Origin: Delphinus delphis | Lineage: Eukaryota > Chordata > Mammalia > Artiodactyla > Delphinidae | Length of the DNA stretch: 64,000 nucleotides | Assembly: GCF_949987515.2 (NCBI RefSeq) | Contig: NC_082696.1 | Span: forward strand, 62,814,447-62,878,446 | Direction of reading: 5' to 3' | Part shown: in pieces, positions 24,151 to 35,560 of the stretch | Layout of the letters: every line of letters starts with the position of its first letter | How positions within the stretch are numbered: position 1 is the stretch's first letter | Program-made: the position numbers and the translations under genes | The notes under the pieces: generated by a model | What the model saw: the letters and a program-made list of their open reading frames with translations, nothing else | Told to the model about the DNA's origin: nothing | The model's database searches: none

Positions 24151-25117
24151 CTCCTTCCTCTATCACTCCTCCTAGATTCTCACCTTCAGCTACCATCCCT
24201 GTTGATCTAAGTCCCTTACTTGGTGCTATACTCGACTAAGACCCTGAGGGTTCTAAGCTCTCATCATTGTATTCTTTTGCTAGAGTTACTACATCTGCAC
24301 ATTTACCAAAATTGATCAAGGGCACACCAAGAAGGATCCAGTTGAATCACTTAAGTCACATTTATATTCTTTCAGCTCTGTTCTGAATCAGCAACACTAT
24401 CTCCCTCAGAGGATCAATGACCTCTGTCAGAATTGTGAGATTTTTTTTTCCTACTGATTTCTGGCATGAGGAGTCCAAAGAGACTAGGTAGTAGTCATTA
24501 CTTAAAGTGTAGTTAGTTACTTTCTGTTTCCCCTGGTGGAAGCATTCACCTCTGGAAACAGAGACACCGACACTTAGACCTGCAGAACCCAGGGTTTGGG
24601 GGAGGAGAAGCACAAATTCTCCAAGTAGCTTACTGAGAGTCATTATACTACTTATATCCTTTGGTTCTTGAACCTGTGTGTTCAGTTTATGAAGGGTACA
24701 ACACCATGTAATTGCTTTTTATTTATGGTATATCCGGTGTTTTATAGGGTGGTGCTCTTTCTTAACAGGGTATCATCTCCGAGCTGGTGCCTCTGCTGTG
24801 CCTCTGTCATTCTATCAGTCTCACAACTTTTGGGAGGTGAGGTATGTGATAGGACAAATAGATAACCTTGGTCCTATGCTCACTGGAGCATTTCTTTTGT
24901 AGTAAAGGGGGTTCTTTGGTTCAGAATGCCCTTGAATAATCCTCTGGCTCAGACCCTGAAGACAGAAGTCAAACCTCTACTTAAAATATGTGTTTATGTT
25001 GATTCCAGTCAAGATAAAGCATTGTTCCTTCCAAGGTGGAAGAAGTCCAAAGAAATAAATTACCACCAAAAAGCTGGTTGGTCTCTTTGAGGATAATGCC
25101 ATATTGGGTCCTTGAAG

Positions 25118-25637
25118 TGGTTAATTTTGCCTGTCATCTTGACTTGGGTGCCAAGACTTTCGGTCAGACATTATTCTGAGTGTGTCTGTGAGGCTGTTTC
25201 TAGATAAGCTCAACATTTGCATTGGTAGACTGCATAAAGCACATGGCCTTCCCTTATGTGGGTGGGCCTCATCCAGTCAATTGTAGACTTGAACAAAAAA
25301 GCTGAGTAAGAGAGAACTCCTGCTCTCTGACTGTTGAGCTGGGATATTAGTCTTTTCAGGCCTTCAGACTCAGAAACATCAGCTCTTCTTGGGTCTCAAG
25401 CCTGCCAGCTTTCAGACTGGACCTTTACATTGACTCTCCTAGATATTCAGCTTACTCCCTGCGGACTGTGGGACTTGTCAGCCTCCATAATTGTATGAGC
25501 CAATTCCTTATAATAAATCATTTTCTCTGTCTCTCTCTCTCATCTATCTATCTATCTACATACACACGTATACACACACACTTCTTATATACTTCCTATT
25601 GGTTCTGTTGTTACTCTGGAGAACCCTGACTAATACA
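25118..25637 (+). mobile_element. Old ERVL-like LTR (MLT2-like; subfamily uncertain)
   Basis: Runs TGGTTAATTTTGCCTGTCAT to CCCTGACTAATACA, with TG/CA ends. Internal landmarks are 'GTCAGACATTATTCTGAGTG', 'ATGTGGGTGGGCCTCATCCA', 'TCTTGGGTCTCAAGCCTGCC' and 'ATTCCTTATAATAAATCATT', the last holding an AATAAA polyadenylation signal. GGTCCTT appears at 25107-25113 and 25638-25644 and may be a remnant of the target duplication, although a few bases separate it from the left TG end. Confidence 0.7.
25523..25585. repeat. (TC)n-(TCTA)n-(CA)n compound microsatellite
   Basis: Grown inside the 3' part of the LTR: TCTCTCTCTCTC, then four CTAT units, then CACACACAC. Confidence 0.9.
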
Positions 25638-25984
25638 GGTCCTTAACATTGGTCATTGGCAGATAGACCATTCAGCAGTAGTGCCTTAGTGAATGGGAGC
25701 CCATGCTCTTGGGACTATCCATAGCTTTCCTTCATGTCATCATTGCTACTTCATATCATTTTCCTTCATATCATCCCTGGCCCATTGTGCCAAACTTGAA
25801 ACAGCTGAAGACAAAGTCTGACTGACGTCAACTAATCAAGACATTCTGTCTACTTGGTTTTTAGTGCCTCTTCTACAGGAAATGCTCTATATTAACATGA
25901 GATTAACATATACTATGAACACGAGATACGGTAATCTTCAGACTTTGTGATTACCCCCATAGGTCTATCCATACCTCATCCTCA

Positions 25985-26135
25985 ACCCCTTTTTTTTTTT
26001 CATTTTCTAGAATTTTATTTGAGTGGAATCATACAGTAAGTACTCTCTTTTGTCTATCTTCTTTCACTCATCATAATTATTTTGAGATTCAGCTGTGTTG
26101 CTACATATATAAATAGCTTATTCTTTTTTTTTTCC
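25985..26135 (-). repeat. Old L1M fragment (antisense)
   Basis: 'TTTTCTAGAATTTTATTTGA', 'GGAATCATACAGTAAGTACT', 'TCTTCTTTCACTCATCATAA' and 'TTTTGAGATTCAGCTGTG' follow the antisense 3' region of old L1s, bounded on both sides by T-runs. Confidence 0.65.
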
Positions 26136-27060
26136 CAACGCTTTTTCTTCATTGTTTTCTTCTTTTTTTGTGAGAGGTCATCTGTTTTATTTCATCAATT
26201 AGAAGGTTTTATAAAATCCCTTTACTTTGAAAATTCCCAATGGGGAATTTGAAGAATTCTCAAGAACGGCAGCAAACTATGAGCCAAGACTGAGCAGAAT
26301 GCTTAAAGATAGAATCAACTGAAATAGGTTATTTACTAGACATTATTAATGCAACTGCTATTTATAACGTCTGGTCTCTCTGATGCAAATTTAATTGGGC
26401 CAAGTTTTACTTTTCACCCAAAGTGGGTGATCAATGTTTGGGGCTGTAGAATACCAGCAACGCATTTCCATCTTGTACTCACATACCAGCGTGACTCATT
26501 CATGATCCAAGCTTGGCTTTTTTCCTTCAGTCAGCTGGGCGTAAGAAACCCCTTCATGTGGTCTTAGATGTGAGCTGAGGGAGATGCATTTTCCTACCTG
26601 CCCTTAAAGCCTATTGTGCCCTCTGGATCTGCTCAAGCCTAATCCTAGAATTATAACTTCTATCATATGATAAATTGTTCCTTGCTCTGCTTAGACTTTT
26701 GACTTTTTAATATCTGTATTCAGTCATTTATGTTCCATGATAAGAGCCTCAGTCTCTACCAGGGGTCATTAGCACGGTGGTGACTGTTTTTCAAATAGTG
26801 TATAATTTTCTGCTTTAGTTAGCTTCGCTTTGCTCCAGAAACCTAGATGCCTACACTGAGATTCTCCCACTAGGACTTGCCATAAACTCTTCATGGTATC
26901 TTATTCCACACACATTCCTCCATAGGGTTGTTCAAGATTTTTGACCCACAAGGCAGTACTGCATCCAGTGAGGCCTGGATCTGCTGCAGAGCTCTTTCTT
27001 GCTGTTAACCCCGTGCAAACATGACAGCCATGCAAGTTACTCAATGAAAGATTGGAAAAG

Positions 27061-27375
27061 TATTCCAAGTATGTATAATATGCTGCCCCAGATCACAGAG
27101 ACCTACCTCTTACTCAGGTTGTAAGTAAGACACTTGTAAGACAAAATAATTTATTCCTTACTTTGTATGGGATATACTGCCATTTCGCAGAACACTAGAT
27201 CCCTAAAAACTTTACTGATATAACGGGTCTCTGAATATCCATAGGGATTATCAAAGTTGAGTTACGAGTATAAAACAACCACTCTGAGTTCCAAGTAGAA
27301 CAAAATATTAATATATTTTTAAAACTAGACACATAGCATCACAATTACAAACATCAAAGATAAAAAATAATACTA
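27061..27375. other. Unassigned sequence
   Basis: Nothing recognised. Confidence 0.4.
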
Positions 27376-27379
27376 AATG

Positions 27380-27610
27380 CTCGCAGAGAAAAAAGATGTA
27401 TTGCTTATGGATGAGTGATTTATAGGAACAAAACTATCTTTAAAGAGAAGAGCAAAATTAGAGGACTTAACTATCTGATATCAAGACTTATTATAAAGTT
27501 ATAGAAATCAAGAGAGTGTGATGTGGTATAAGAATAGTACATTGATTAATGGAAGAGAATACAGTCCAGAAATAGGCCCACACATATATATGTGTTTCAT
27601 AGAAAATATA
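27380..27610 (+). repeat. L1 ORF2 fragment
   Basis: 'GAGCAAAATTAGAGGACTTA', 'GATATCAAGACTTATTATAA', 'AGTTATAGAAATCAAGAGAG' and 'GTCCAGAAATAGGCCCACAC' keep the order and orientation of the L1 ORF2 segment between the RT domain and the C-terminus. Decayed. Confidence 0.8.
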
Positions 27611-27844
27611 GTACCTATGTTTGTTTTAATTATTGTAGTGACATCATGAGAAGAGTATTTTTGCCATCTGAGCTACATGTGCAGGAAGGACACTGAGTGA
27701 AAATTACCTTGCTAATCCTAGACAACACAAACAGCTGTGAGATATAATCATAAATGTTGTCTTAAGTCACTAAATTTTGGATTGACTTGTTCTACAGCAA
27801 AATGGTAACTGAAGCAATGTTTAACATTCATAACAGAAAATGAA

Positions 27845-27867
27845 AACAAACAAACAAACAAAAAACC
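27845..27867. repeat. (CAAA)n microsatellite
   Basis: Four to five AAAC/CAAA units. Confidence 0.85.
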
Positions 27868-28620
27868 CACATCCCTGGTCAATCTTGTTACATGTAGTAA
27901 AATATTCCCTCATTTATTCTTAAGTTTTAGGAGACTTTCCTGCTTTCAGATTTTCCTTTCTTGAGGGTCTTTCAAGCTCATAATTTCCACATTGCCATTT
28001 TCTTGAAGATTTCTTGTTCTTCTTTCCTCTACCAAAAACTCTATTACTTACGCCTTTTTCCCAAGCAGTACAGTGACCTTTCTACAAAGATAATGTCCTA
28101 TAAATAAGATGAAATTAAATAATTACAAGGAAATAAAAGTGTACACCAGGTTGTTGTGTTACCATGGAAAACTTTGGGGAGAAAAATGTATGTCAAAATT
28201 AAATATGATATACATATTCATTTATATAATGTTGTATATTAAGCTCTGATTAGGAACATAAATCCTATTATATCATTATTCCTATAGGAAAATACATTTA
28301 AACATAAAGAACTTAAGACCACTTAAATCATTAAAATGAAAGCATTTTATAGCTCTAAAAAACTACATGAAAATAAGATTTTTAAAATTTCATTAACGTT
28401 CTGTGCCCATAACATGATCTCTTAGTTTTAGGGCTTTTTAAACATTAGTTCTCATCTTTGACTGCCGTGTAAATATTTTTTAGTTAATACCATTGAATGC
28501 TTTTAAAATATTTTAAATATTGAATATCACTAAAGATTACTTTAAGATATCATTCTAAGTAATATAAGGGAGATACAACTTTGAGAAAAGATCTTAATCT
28601 ACTTTCATAACTTTAGAAAG
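27868..28620. other. Unassigned AT-rich sequence
   Basis: No gene or repeat recognised. Confidence 0.45.
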
Positions 28621-28688
28621 TCCTTTTTTTTTTTCTCGGTATCACTAAAGTATGCTTACATTTATATAATGATAAGATTGCGATCAGC

Positions 28689-29200
28689 TTTTTTTTTTTT
28701 AATACCCCTTTAATTTTGGCAGTTTTCTTTGGAGAGTGCCGCCTCCTGGTATAGCAGTTTCTTTGTGAGTTCCGTAATAGGCTCTCTGTTTGAATTCTAC
28801 AGTGTTATTCCAAACACTTGCCTTCTCTTTGAAGTGTGTACATCCTACACAGATCCTGTAGGATGATTTCCTTGTATAGTGGGAAGTTTTAGACATGCGG
28901 GTTTACTGGAGTCCCTTGGCTTTAAACTTGGCTCAGAGCAGATGGTACTGCTAGAGAGAGCGACAACACAGCTTTCAGCTTGAAAATGTTAGTGCGCACA
29001 TGATGCTTTCCCCCCTTAAGTCTAGTATGATTGATGGGACTTTGGAACTAAAACCTGAGAAAAATAGATCCTTCACAATTGGCGATTTGCTGGCCAAAAA
29101 AATTAAAAAGTTCTCAAAGAAGAATGGGACACAGTTCATTGTTTCAGTGCCAAATAACAGTCCCCTGCCATCTAGAGTGACTTGCCTCTAAAAATAAAGC
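28689..29200 (-). pseudogene. Unidentified patch, possible minus-strand retrocopy
   Basis: This 0.5-kb patch stands out from its AT-rich surroundings. A 12-T run at 28689-28700 would be the poly(A) tail of a minus-strand retrocopy; an ATTAAA signal on that strand lies just before it (TTTAAT at 28709-28714). A 65-codon minus frame (28699-28896) ends at the tail, and a 79-codon plus frame (open from 28955 to the stop at 29189-29191) faces it; the latter contains a Lys-rich stretch AKKIKKFSKK and is followed 2 nt after its stop by AATAAA. I recognise neither product and found no matching target duplication. It could be a decayed gene copy, a transposon fragment or chance. Confidence 0.25.
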
Positions 29201-29699
29201 TTTAAAACTGCTGAGTTTAAGGGAGCCTATAATAATAAATGTAAGGAAAATGAAATAGTTGTTTTAGCTCTAAAATGCCTTTTCGCATTTCTATTATAAG
29301 AGAATGGAAGCTAAACGGCACTTAAACCTCTGCTCCAAAAAGAAAAAGAAAAGGAAAAATGAAATGTAAAGCTTAAGTACTGTGTTTTGATATAACATCT
29401 AAGGGAGGTGTTAAAATAAGCAATTGATGTTAAGTAATTAGAAGCAATATGATTATTGAGAGGATGAGGTGTATAGGAGAGATGGAAGTGTGAGAAAGAG
29501 TGAGAGAGAGGGATTCAGGTAACTTCATTATAGTTTATAATATCTTCCTATAAACCATAGAAAGCAATGTATTTAAAGAGGACAAATAAAGGCTGCGTAG
29601 GCAATTATATGAAACCAGAAAATGGAGATAACAAAATCGTAGTAAATGACTTTCTATTCAATATTGTATCTACTAAGACACAAAAATATAAATGTATAC

Positions 29700-29700
<1 letters not shown>
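29201..29700. other. Unassigned sequence
   Basis: No gene or named repeat recognised; contains a short GA-rich run near 29490-29515. Confidence 0.4.

Positions 29701-29701
<1 letters not shown>

Positions 29702-29745
<44 letters not shown>
29702..29745. repeat. (TG)n microsatellite, about 21 units
   Basis: Uninterrupted TG/GT run of about 43 bp, followed by TATATA. It creates the Val-Cys run in the 75-codon frame at 29567-29794, which is not a gene. Confidence 0.98.
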
Positions 29746-29750
<5 letters not shown>

Positions 29751-30104
29751 AAATTTACCCTTTAACTAAAAAAATGGCTAAATATTTATTATAGATTGGG
29801 TCAGAAAATTACCTTGAAGTCTGTCATCTTAACTCTATTGGAAATCTTGTGAGAGATCCACAGTTATGTAAAATTAGGATCAGATAACACTGTAGAGCAG
29901 ACTCCCCTCATTTTTTAAAATATAGATTCGTTGGGATCTGAAGGCACCAAGTACTGGGGTTAAGTTGACAGACCAAGGAGACTCCATTGAAAGTCCAGAG
30001 GCAGGGAAGTAGTAGTAAAGATTCATGACCAGGGGACCTGAGTATAGTTGTGGCAGATACTGGAAGCTCTTTTGGACCCAGTATTTCTTTGAACACCTTT
30101 TTTT

Positions 30105-30305
30105 TAGCATTTATTCAATACTAAGTGCTCTATGGTGCTTAGTCCTAGGAATTCTCAGAGCAAACATGTGAAGTTTGTGTTATTATTCATATTTTATAGA
30201 TGAGAAAACTGAGACTTAGTGATGTGAAGTATCTTGTCCAAGTAAGAAAGTTATTAAGTAAAAGTACAACTCAGGAAGTCAGATTAAAAAGCCTTGATTC
30301 CTAAT
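30105..30305 (-). repeat. MIR SINE relic (antisense)
   Basis: 'AGCATTTATTCAATACTAAG', 'TATTATTCATATTTTATAGA', 'TGAGAAAACTGAGACTTAG' and 'AAGTATCTTGTCCAAGTAAG' match reverse-complemented MIR in order. Confidence 0.85.
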
Positions 30306-30324
30306 ACATACAAAAATTTCATGC

Positions 30325-30430
30325 AATAGTAATCAGTGAAGGTAGGAACTTTTGCCTTATTCACTACTATACTCCCAGTGTCTAGAATAGTGCTGATAAA
30401 TACAACATAAATATTTGTTGAATAGAGAGT
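30325..30430 (+). repeat. L2 3' end
   Basis: 'GAAGGTAGGAACTTTTGCC', 'ACTCCCAGTGTCTAGAATAG' and 'ATAAATATTTGTTGAATAGA' match the conserved L2 3' terminus. Confidence 0.8.
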
Positions 30431-32026
30431 GTAATAAATGTAAAAAAAAAGAGCTACATTTTCAATAATAGAATAAGGATTTAGAAATTATTATATTAAT
30501 TTAATATAGTGTGCATTAATTAAAATGGGATGTGGTGTAAAAAAATTACAACATATAAAATGCACATTTTTGTAGCATGAAAAGCTGCCAGTGATTTCAT
30601 GATACATAAAATATAAGGATACAAAGGAATTTTGCACATTAGAAAAAATTAAAACTTCTTCCTATGGCAAATTTTTAGTCACCTAAGTCACCAAACATAG
30701 GCTCAGATATATCCCTCCCCAGGAAGTATTTCAGAGTCCCTTCCCTGAAAATAAAGTTCTTTTCTAGGTAACTGGAAATACCCCAAAAAGAAAAATTCCA
30801 CATTTGTTAAGCAATAATGACTTATTTTTCAGTGTTGAAATCATTTCACATTTTGGCAAATTTTTTTCATAATAGCAATTTACCAAGAACTAGTTACAAC
30901 CATATATTTGCTGACTCCAGATTAGTCCAGACCACTGTGAGAAGATAGGGAGTGTGTGACTTATATCTTAGGGTAATTAAAGGTTAGGTTTATATGAAAA
31001 TACTTGCACTCATGAAGAAAAGAAAGAGCAATTGTTATAAATATGTAAAGAGGAGGGGTTTTAATTCAAAAATAATTCAGAAAAGAGAAAGCTCAGAGAA
31101 TTTCCAATGAAGACTTGGCCTTGACATAAAGGTAAGATGTAGAAAGACAAGACTGGCAACACCAGATACAGGCTGGAAAGTTGTCTAGGGGTACAGAATT
31201 ATTTTAAAAGAATTGGAAATAAAAATATTTTATGAGAGAAATACTAAAAAAGTGGACTGGGATAGATACAAAGACATCAAAATTTTAGAATTGATAATAA
31301 ACCAACGTAGTTACCTAAATTTAAACAGTCCATCAATATACAGGCAATAAAGACCATCTTCTTCTGCAGTATTTATTTTTTCTTTATTTCTGATTAATTA
31401 TTTCTTCTAAAGTAAACAATTAACTCTTGGTCTGTTCTGTCCTCTTAGCCAATTAGTTCATTATGGCTTCACTTTTTTTTTTTTTTTTTTGAAATAAGGG
31501 AATTTTAGGAATGAGATTTTCATGGCATTGTTAATTTTGAGATTCAGTTTTTAAGTTACAGAGAAATGTTAGAGCTACTGAGTTTTGGAAAAGGGCATTA
31601 TGAGAGTGGATTTAACCTGTCAACATAAGTAGAGGATTTGGTATGTTCCTTTCTCTAAAGGTACTCTGACTGATATGAGAATGCCATGGAAGAGTAACAA
31701 AAAGAGAAACAGCACCTGCCGAATTTTCAAGCTATTTAGACATTGGATGTGTTCCATCATTTTGCCCATGATGTCTTCTGATAAAAATATTTTGTCTCAG
31801 GATAAAAGTTTAATATCTAAAGTATTCTTTGGTCTCAAAATGTTAATAATATAATCAAGTATTACTGATTATGTTTTTGCTTGGCATAGCAGAGAACTAC
31901 TGATATAAGCATTTCCATATATTAAGAATTATCTTTTTTCCTGCAAACTTTTCAAATGTCTTTATTTTTCTTGATTAAGCTTTTAAGCTTTGACTTTTTT
32001 CTTCTATTTTGTGAGTACTGATTTTC
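30431..32026. other. Unassigned AT-rich sequence
   Basis: No gene or named repeat recognised. An isolated T-run of about 19 lies at 31472-31490 with no obvious retrocopy next to it. Confidence 0.45.
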
Positions 32027-32040
32027 TAGATGGCTATTTC

Positions 32041-32217
32041 TTTTTTTAAAAAATTGGAGTAGAATTGATCTACAATGTTGTGTTACTTTCTGCTGTACAG
32101 CAAAGTGAATCAGATATACATATACATGTATCCACTCTTTTTTAGATTCTTTTCCCATATAAGTCATTACAGAGTATTGAGTAGGTCCTTATTAGTTGTC
32201 TGTTTTATACATAGTAG
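32041..32217 (-). mobile_element. Short 5'-truncated L1 3' end with internal deletion
   Basis: The minus strand is the last part of a cetartiodactyl L1 3' UTR (plus-strand GGAGTAGAATTGATCTACAA, AGCAAAGTGAATCAGA, TTCCCATATAAGTCATTACA). A perfect 14-bp target duplication TAGATGGCTATTTC lies at 32027-32040 and 32218-32231. Near 32180 GAGTATTGAG joins directly to TAGGTCCTTATTAG, skipping about 24 bases present in related L1s. Confidence 0.9.
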
Positions 32218-32389
32218 TAGATGGCTATTTCACACTTTGGTCTACTCACTGCATCTCTGTGGTGTATGAGGAAAGCTCTTTTCCTTGTCAGTTTTTTGCG
32301 GATCCTATAAACATGTTTGAACTGCAACACAATGCATTCATGAGTTTTGATAAATTGGTACATTTGTATAACCACTACTATAATCAAAA

Positions 32390-33683
32390 TGTTACCAAGT
32401 CCAAGCTCCCACTGCTCCCTACAGGACAGGACAGTGAATCGAGAGATTAGGTGTTGGGGCAAGGAATAGTAGATTTATGTGGAAAGTCAGCAGACCGAGA
32501 AGATGGCAGACTAGTGTCCCAAAAACCATATTACCCTAGTTAGAATTCAGACTTCTTTTATACTAAAAGGGGAGGGGGTGTGGCTGATCGTGAGGCAGGA
32601 AAGACAGGGCTGGGCCCAAGGACAGCCTCCTCATGCGTAGGCATTAGGCAGAAGGCAAACCACCCTCCTTGTTTAGCACTTAATGAGGCCATGACACATG
32701 GAGCAATGGCAACTAAAACAGAAACTTTGTATCATCTGAGCAAGAAACTCCGACTTTGAAAACCATGAAACGTGCAAATAAAAATGCACAGGTTGCTTGC
32801 TGATGATTGGGTGAAGGACAAAAGCAACCCACCGCAGTCTCCACATTCTTGTGATCAAGGAGATTTCCCAGCCTGACACATGTACAGAAGGGGTCTCAAA
32901 TTGTCCTCTAGTAAGCTTAGACACATTGTAATATCATTATAATATCATTAGCATTGTGGTTTTGGCCTCCTCACCCCCCTGGGTTTCACTTGGTTGCTCA
33001 TGGGAAAGATTCAAAATAGAGGCTGGGGTGGAAGTCCAAATAAGGAATTGAAAATGACAGGATCATAGGGGAGGGAAAGGGGAATCACCCTCATCTAAAC
33101 CCCAGAAGATTAACCCCATATTAACAACCTAAGCCCCTATTGCGTGCTTCTCACTCGTGAGGATGCCCACTCTCTTCTCTGAGTGTGTAACTTTCACTTC
33201 TGCCCTAAATAAACTGCTTCTTTTTGTGCTCTCCCACAGGCACTGTGCTTCTAATAAACCCTATGCCTGCTTTACAATCTTGGTCTCTTTGTGGAATTCG
33301 TTCTTCAGAGAAGACAAAAGGCTGAGGTCTTCTTGGCACTGAAATCAGTTGTTGCAGACCTTTTGGTCCTGGCCAGACCCTAGAGGGTATGTAATAATCC
33401 TTTGTTCTTGCAGCTGTTCACGTAGGGATGGTCAAGTAAACCTCCAACAAGACAAACATTCTCTGTTATGCAACTTTTTACCTCTGTATGAATGAAAAGT
33501 GCTATGACTTTAAAGGTCAAGCCTCAGAAGCAGAGCCTTGAGAATGGGCTATCATGTGTACTTCAGGCTGTAGGCAATATCCTTTTTACAAAGGTACAGA
33601 GCCAGCATGACTAAGCATAGGCAACAGAGCACAAAGGTTAGAGCTAAAGGAATATGGAGTCAGGTTTTTGCTTCTCTGTTACA
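32390..33683 (-). mobile_element. Solo ERV LTR, family A copy 1, split by a second LTR
   Basis: The plus-strand edges TGTTAC...TTACA are the inverted terminal bases of an LTR. Flanks are AAAA on both sides (32386-32389 and 33684-33687), compatible with a 4-bp gammaretrovirus-like duplication. A minus-strand TATAAAA box lies at 32556-32562; the polyadenylation signal present in copy 2 is altered here. Homology to 34882-35399 covers both arms (32390-32590 and about 33376-33683). No viral gene is present. Confidence 0.75.
32591..33375 (+). mobile_element. Second, nested ERV LTR (opposite orientation)
   Basis: Inserted in the middle of the surrounding LTR, starting TGAGGCAGGAAAGACAGGG and ending near GGTCCTGGCCA. 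It has AATAAA signals at 33208-33213 and 33253-33258, then 'ATCTTGGTCTCTTTGTGGAA' and 'AGGCTGAGGTCTTCTTGGCA', features of ERV1-type R/U5 sequence. The right end is approximate and no clean target duplication was found. It contains no gene. Confidence 0.65.
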
Positions 33684-34749
33684 AAAATACAGAAGATTGA
33701 CATCATCCCAAAGAGTTTCCTTTTTAATCCTTCCCATTCCAGTCAACTCCCACCCATAGCAACTACTGAACTTCCATTTGTCACAGTAACTTTATCTGTC
33801 CTTGCTAGATTTTCAAATAAATGGAATCATAGAGTATGCATTTATTTTTGTCTGGCTTCTTTCGCTCAGGATAATTTTGCTAAGATTCATCCATACTGTT
33901 GTGTCATCAATAGTTCATTCTTTTCATTGCTTGAACACTATTTCATTGATGAATACACCATTATTTGTTTATCCATGTAACAGTTATATTTATGTTGTTT
34001 CCAGCTTGGACTTCTTATGAGTAAGCTGCTGTAAGCATTCATGCTCAGATGTTTCTATGGACAAGTGTTTTCATTTCAAAGAGGAGTGGAGTGGCGGGGT
34101 CTCATGGTAAATATATGTTTAACTTTATAACACATTGCCAAACATTTTTTCTAGAATGTTTGTATAATTTTGCAATATCACAAGCCACGTAAAAGAATTC
34201 CACTTGCTCCAAAATCTTGCCAGGTTATGGGTTTTGCCAGTTATTTTATTTTAGACATTCTAAAGTACCTGTAAATGCTTTTCATTTTCATGTTAAATTG
34301 CATCTCACATGATGACTGACATTGAATATCTTTTTTGTGTGCTTTCTGGCCTTTCTTATCTCATTTTGTGAAGTGTTTGTTAAAATATTTTGTTCAATTT
34401 TACTGGGTCGTTTCCTAATAATTGAGTTTTAAATGATACTAACATGTTCTGTATATAGTCATTAATCAGGTATACTTATTGCAAATATTTTCTCCCAGCC
34501 AGTGGCTTGCCTTCTGATTTTCTGAACAGTGTCTCTTGAAGAGCAGAATTATCATTTAATTTTCATGAAGGCTAATTTATCATTTTATTCTTTTCATAAT
34601 CTAAGAAATTTTTGCCTATCCAAAAGAAATAAAGATATCCTCCTATGTTCCCCTATTTTTTCTATAATGTTTTATATTGTATCTCTTGTGTTTAAGACTA
34701 TGATCTATTTGCAGTTAATATTTGCATTTAGTGTAATATGAGTCAACCT

Positions 34750-34773
34750 ATCTATTTATTTATTTATTTAATT
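34750..34773. repeat. (TTTA)n microsatellite
   Basis: About five TATT/ATTT units inside the old L1. Confidence 0.9.
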
Positions 34774-34881
34774 TTTGCTGATGGCTATCCACTTCTGTAA
34801 ACATTGTTTTACACTATCCTTTCTCTGTTAAATTCCCTTGGAAACATTAGTGAAAATCAATCATCTGTACATGGACAGGTC

Positions 34882-35399
34882 TCTTACTGAGTCTAAGCTC
34901 TTACTGCTCCCCACACCACAGACCAATAAATTGAGAGACTAGGTGCTGGAGCGGGAATAGCAACTTTATTCAGAAAGCCAGCAGACTGAGAACATGGCAG
35001 ACTAGTCTCCCAAAGAACCATATTACCTGAGTTAGGATTCAGTCTTCTTTTATACTAAAAGGGGACTCTTCCTTGTGTGGCTGGTTGTTGCACACTTTTT
35101 GGTACATGAATTCTCTGTTCTTGTAAATGTCTGGGTAGGGCTGGTCACGATGTTACTGTAAACCTCCAACAACACAGTTATTTTCTTTTAGGCAACTTTT
35201 TATCTCTGTATGAATGGAGAAGTGTTATCCCTTTAAAGGTCACAGCCTTGAGAATGGGCTCTCCAGTATATTTTAGGCCATAGGCAACATTCTTTTGTAA
35301 AAGGTGCAGAGCCAGCATGACTAAGAACAGGCAACAGAGTACAAGGGGTAGAGCTAAAGGAATAGATCTAATATGTTGTCAGGTTTGTTCCCCGTTACA
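34882..35399 (-). mobile_element. Solo ERV LTR, family A copy 2 (unsplit)
   Basis: About 518 bp, edges TCTTAC (expected TGTTAC) and GTTACA on the plus strand. On the minus strand it has a TATAAAA box (35048-35054) followed about 80 bases later by AATAAA (complement at 34965-34970), the layout of U3-R-U5. Strongly similar in sequence order to the two arms of copy 1. The surrounding L1 continues on both sides, so no provirus body was left. Confidence 0.8.
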
Positions 35400-35560
35400 C
35401 GTATACTTCTGGACTCTCCCTCTTCTGTTGAACTGATCTAGTTGTTTGTCTTTAAGCCAAAACTACACTGTCTTGCTAACTGTACCTTTATAGTAAGGCT
35501 TAAAACCAGATAGTATAAGTTATCTAACTTTGTTCTTATATTTTCATTAAATTTTATCTA

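Larger units (their letters stand above)
24151..27060. other. Unassigned region around an ERVL-like LTR; possible decayed ERV internal sequence
   Basis: Moderate GC, no surviving coding frame longer than about 93 codons. Blocks such as those near 24300-24330 and 26880-27020 give the impression of old ERVL/MaLR internal sequence, but I cannot support that from landmarks alone. The LTR at 25118-25637 and an L1M fragment at 25985-26135 lie inside it. Confidence 0.3.

Noticed and set aside
28955..29191. Calling the 79-codon plus frame a coding exon
   Set aside because: No convincing splice sites and no recognised protein; kept only as a finding.
29567..29794. 75-codon frame across the (TG)n tract
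   Set aside because: A third of it is the Val-Cys translation of a microsatellite.
32390..35399. A single provirus with 5' and 3' LTRs
   Set aside because: Sequence between the LTRs continues the antisense L1 that flanks them; no retroviral gene traces were seen.
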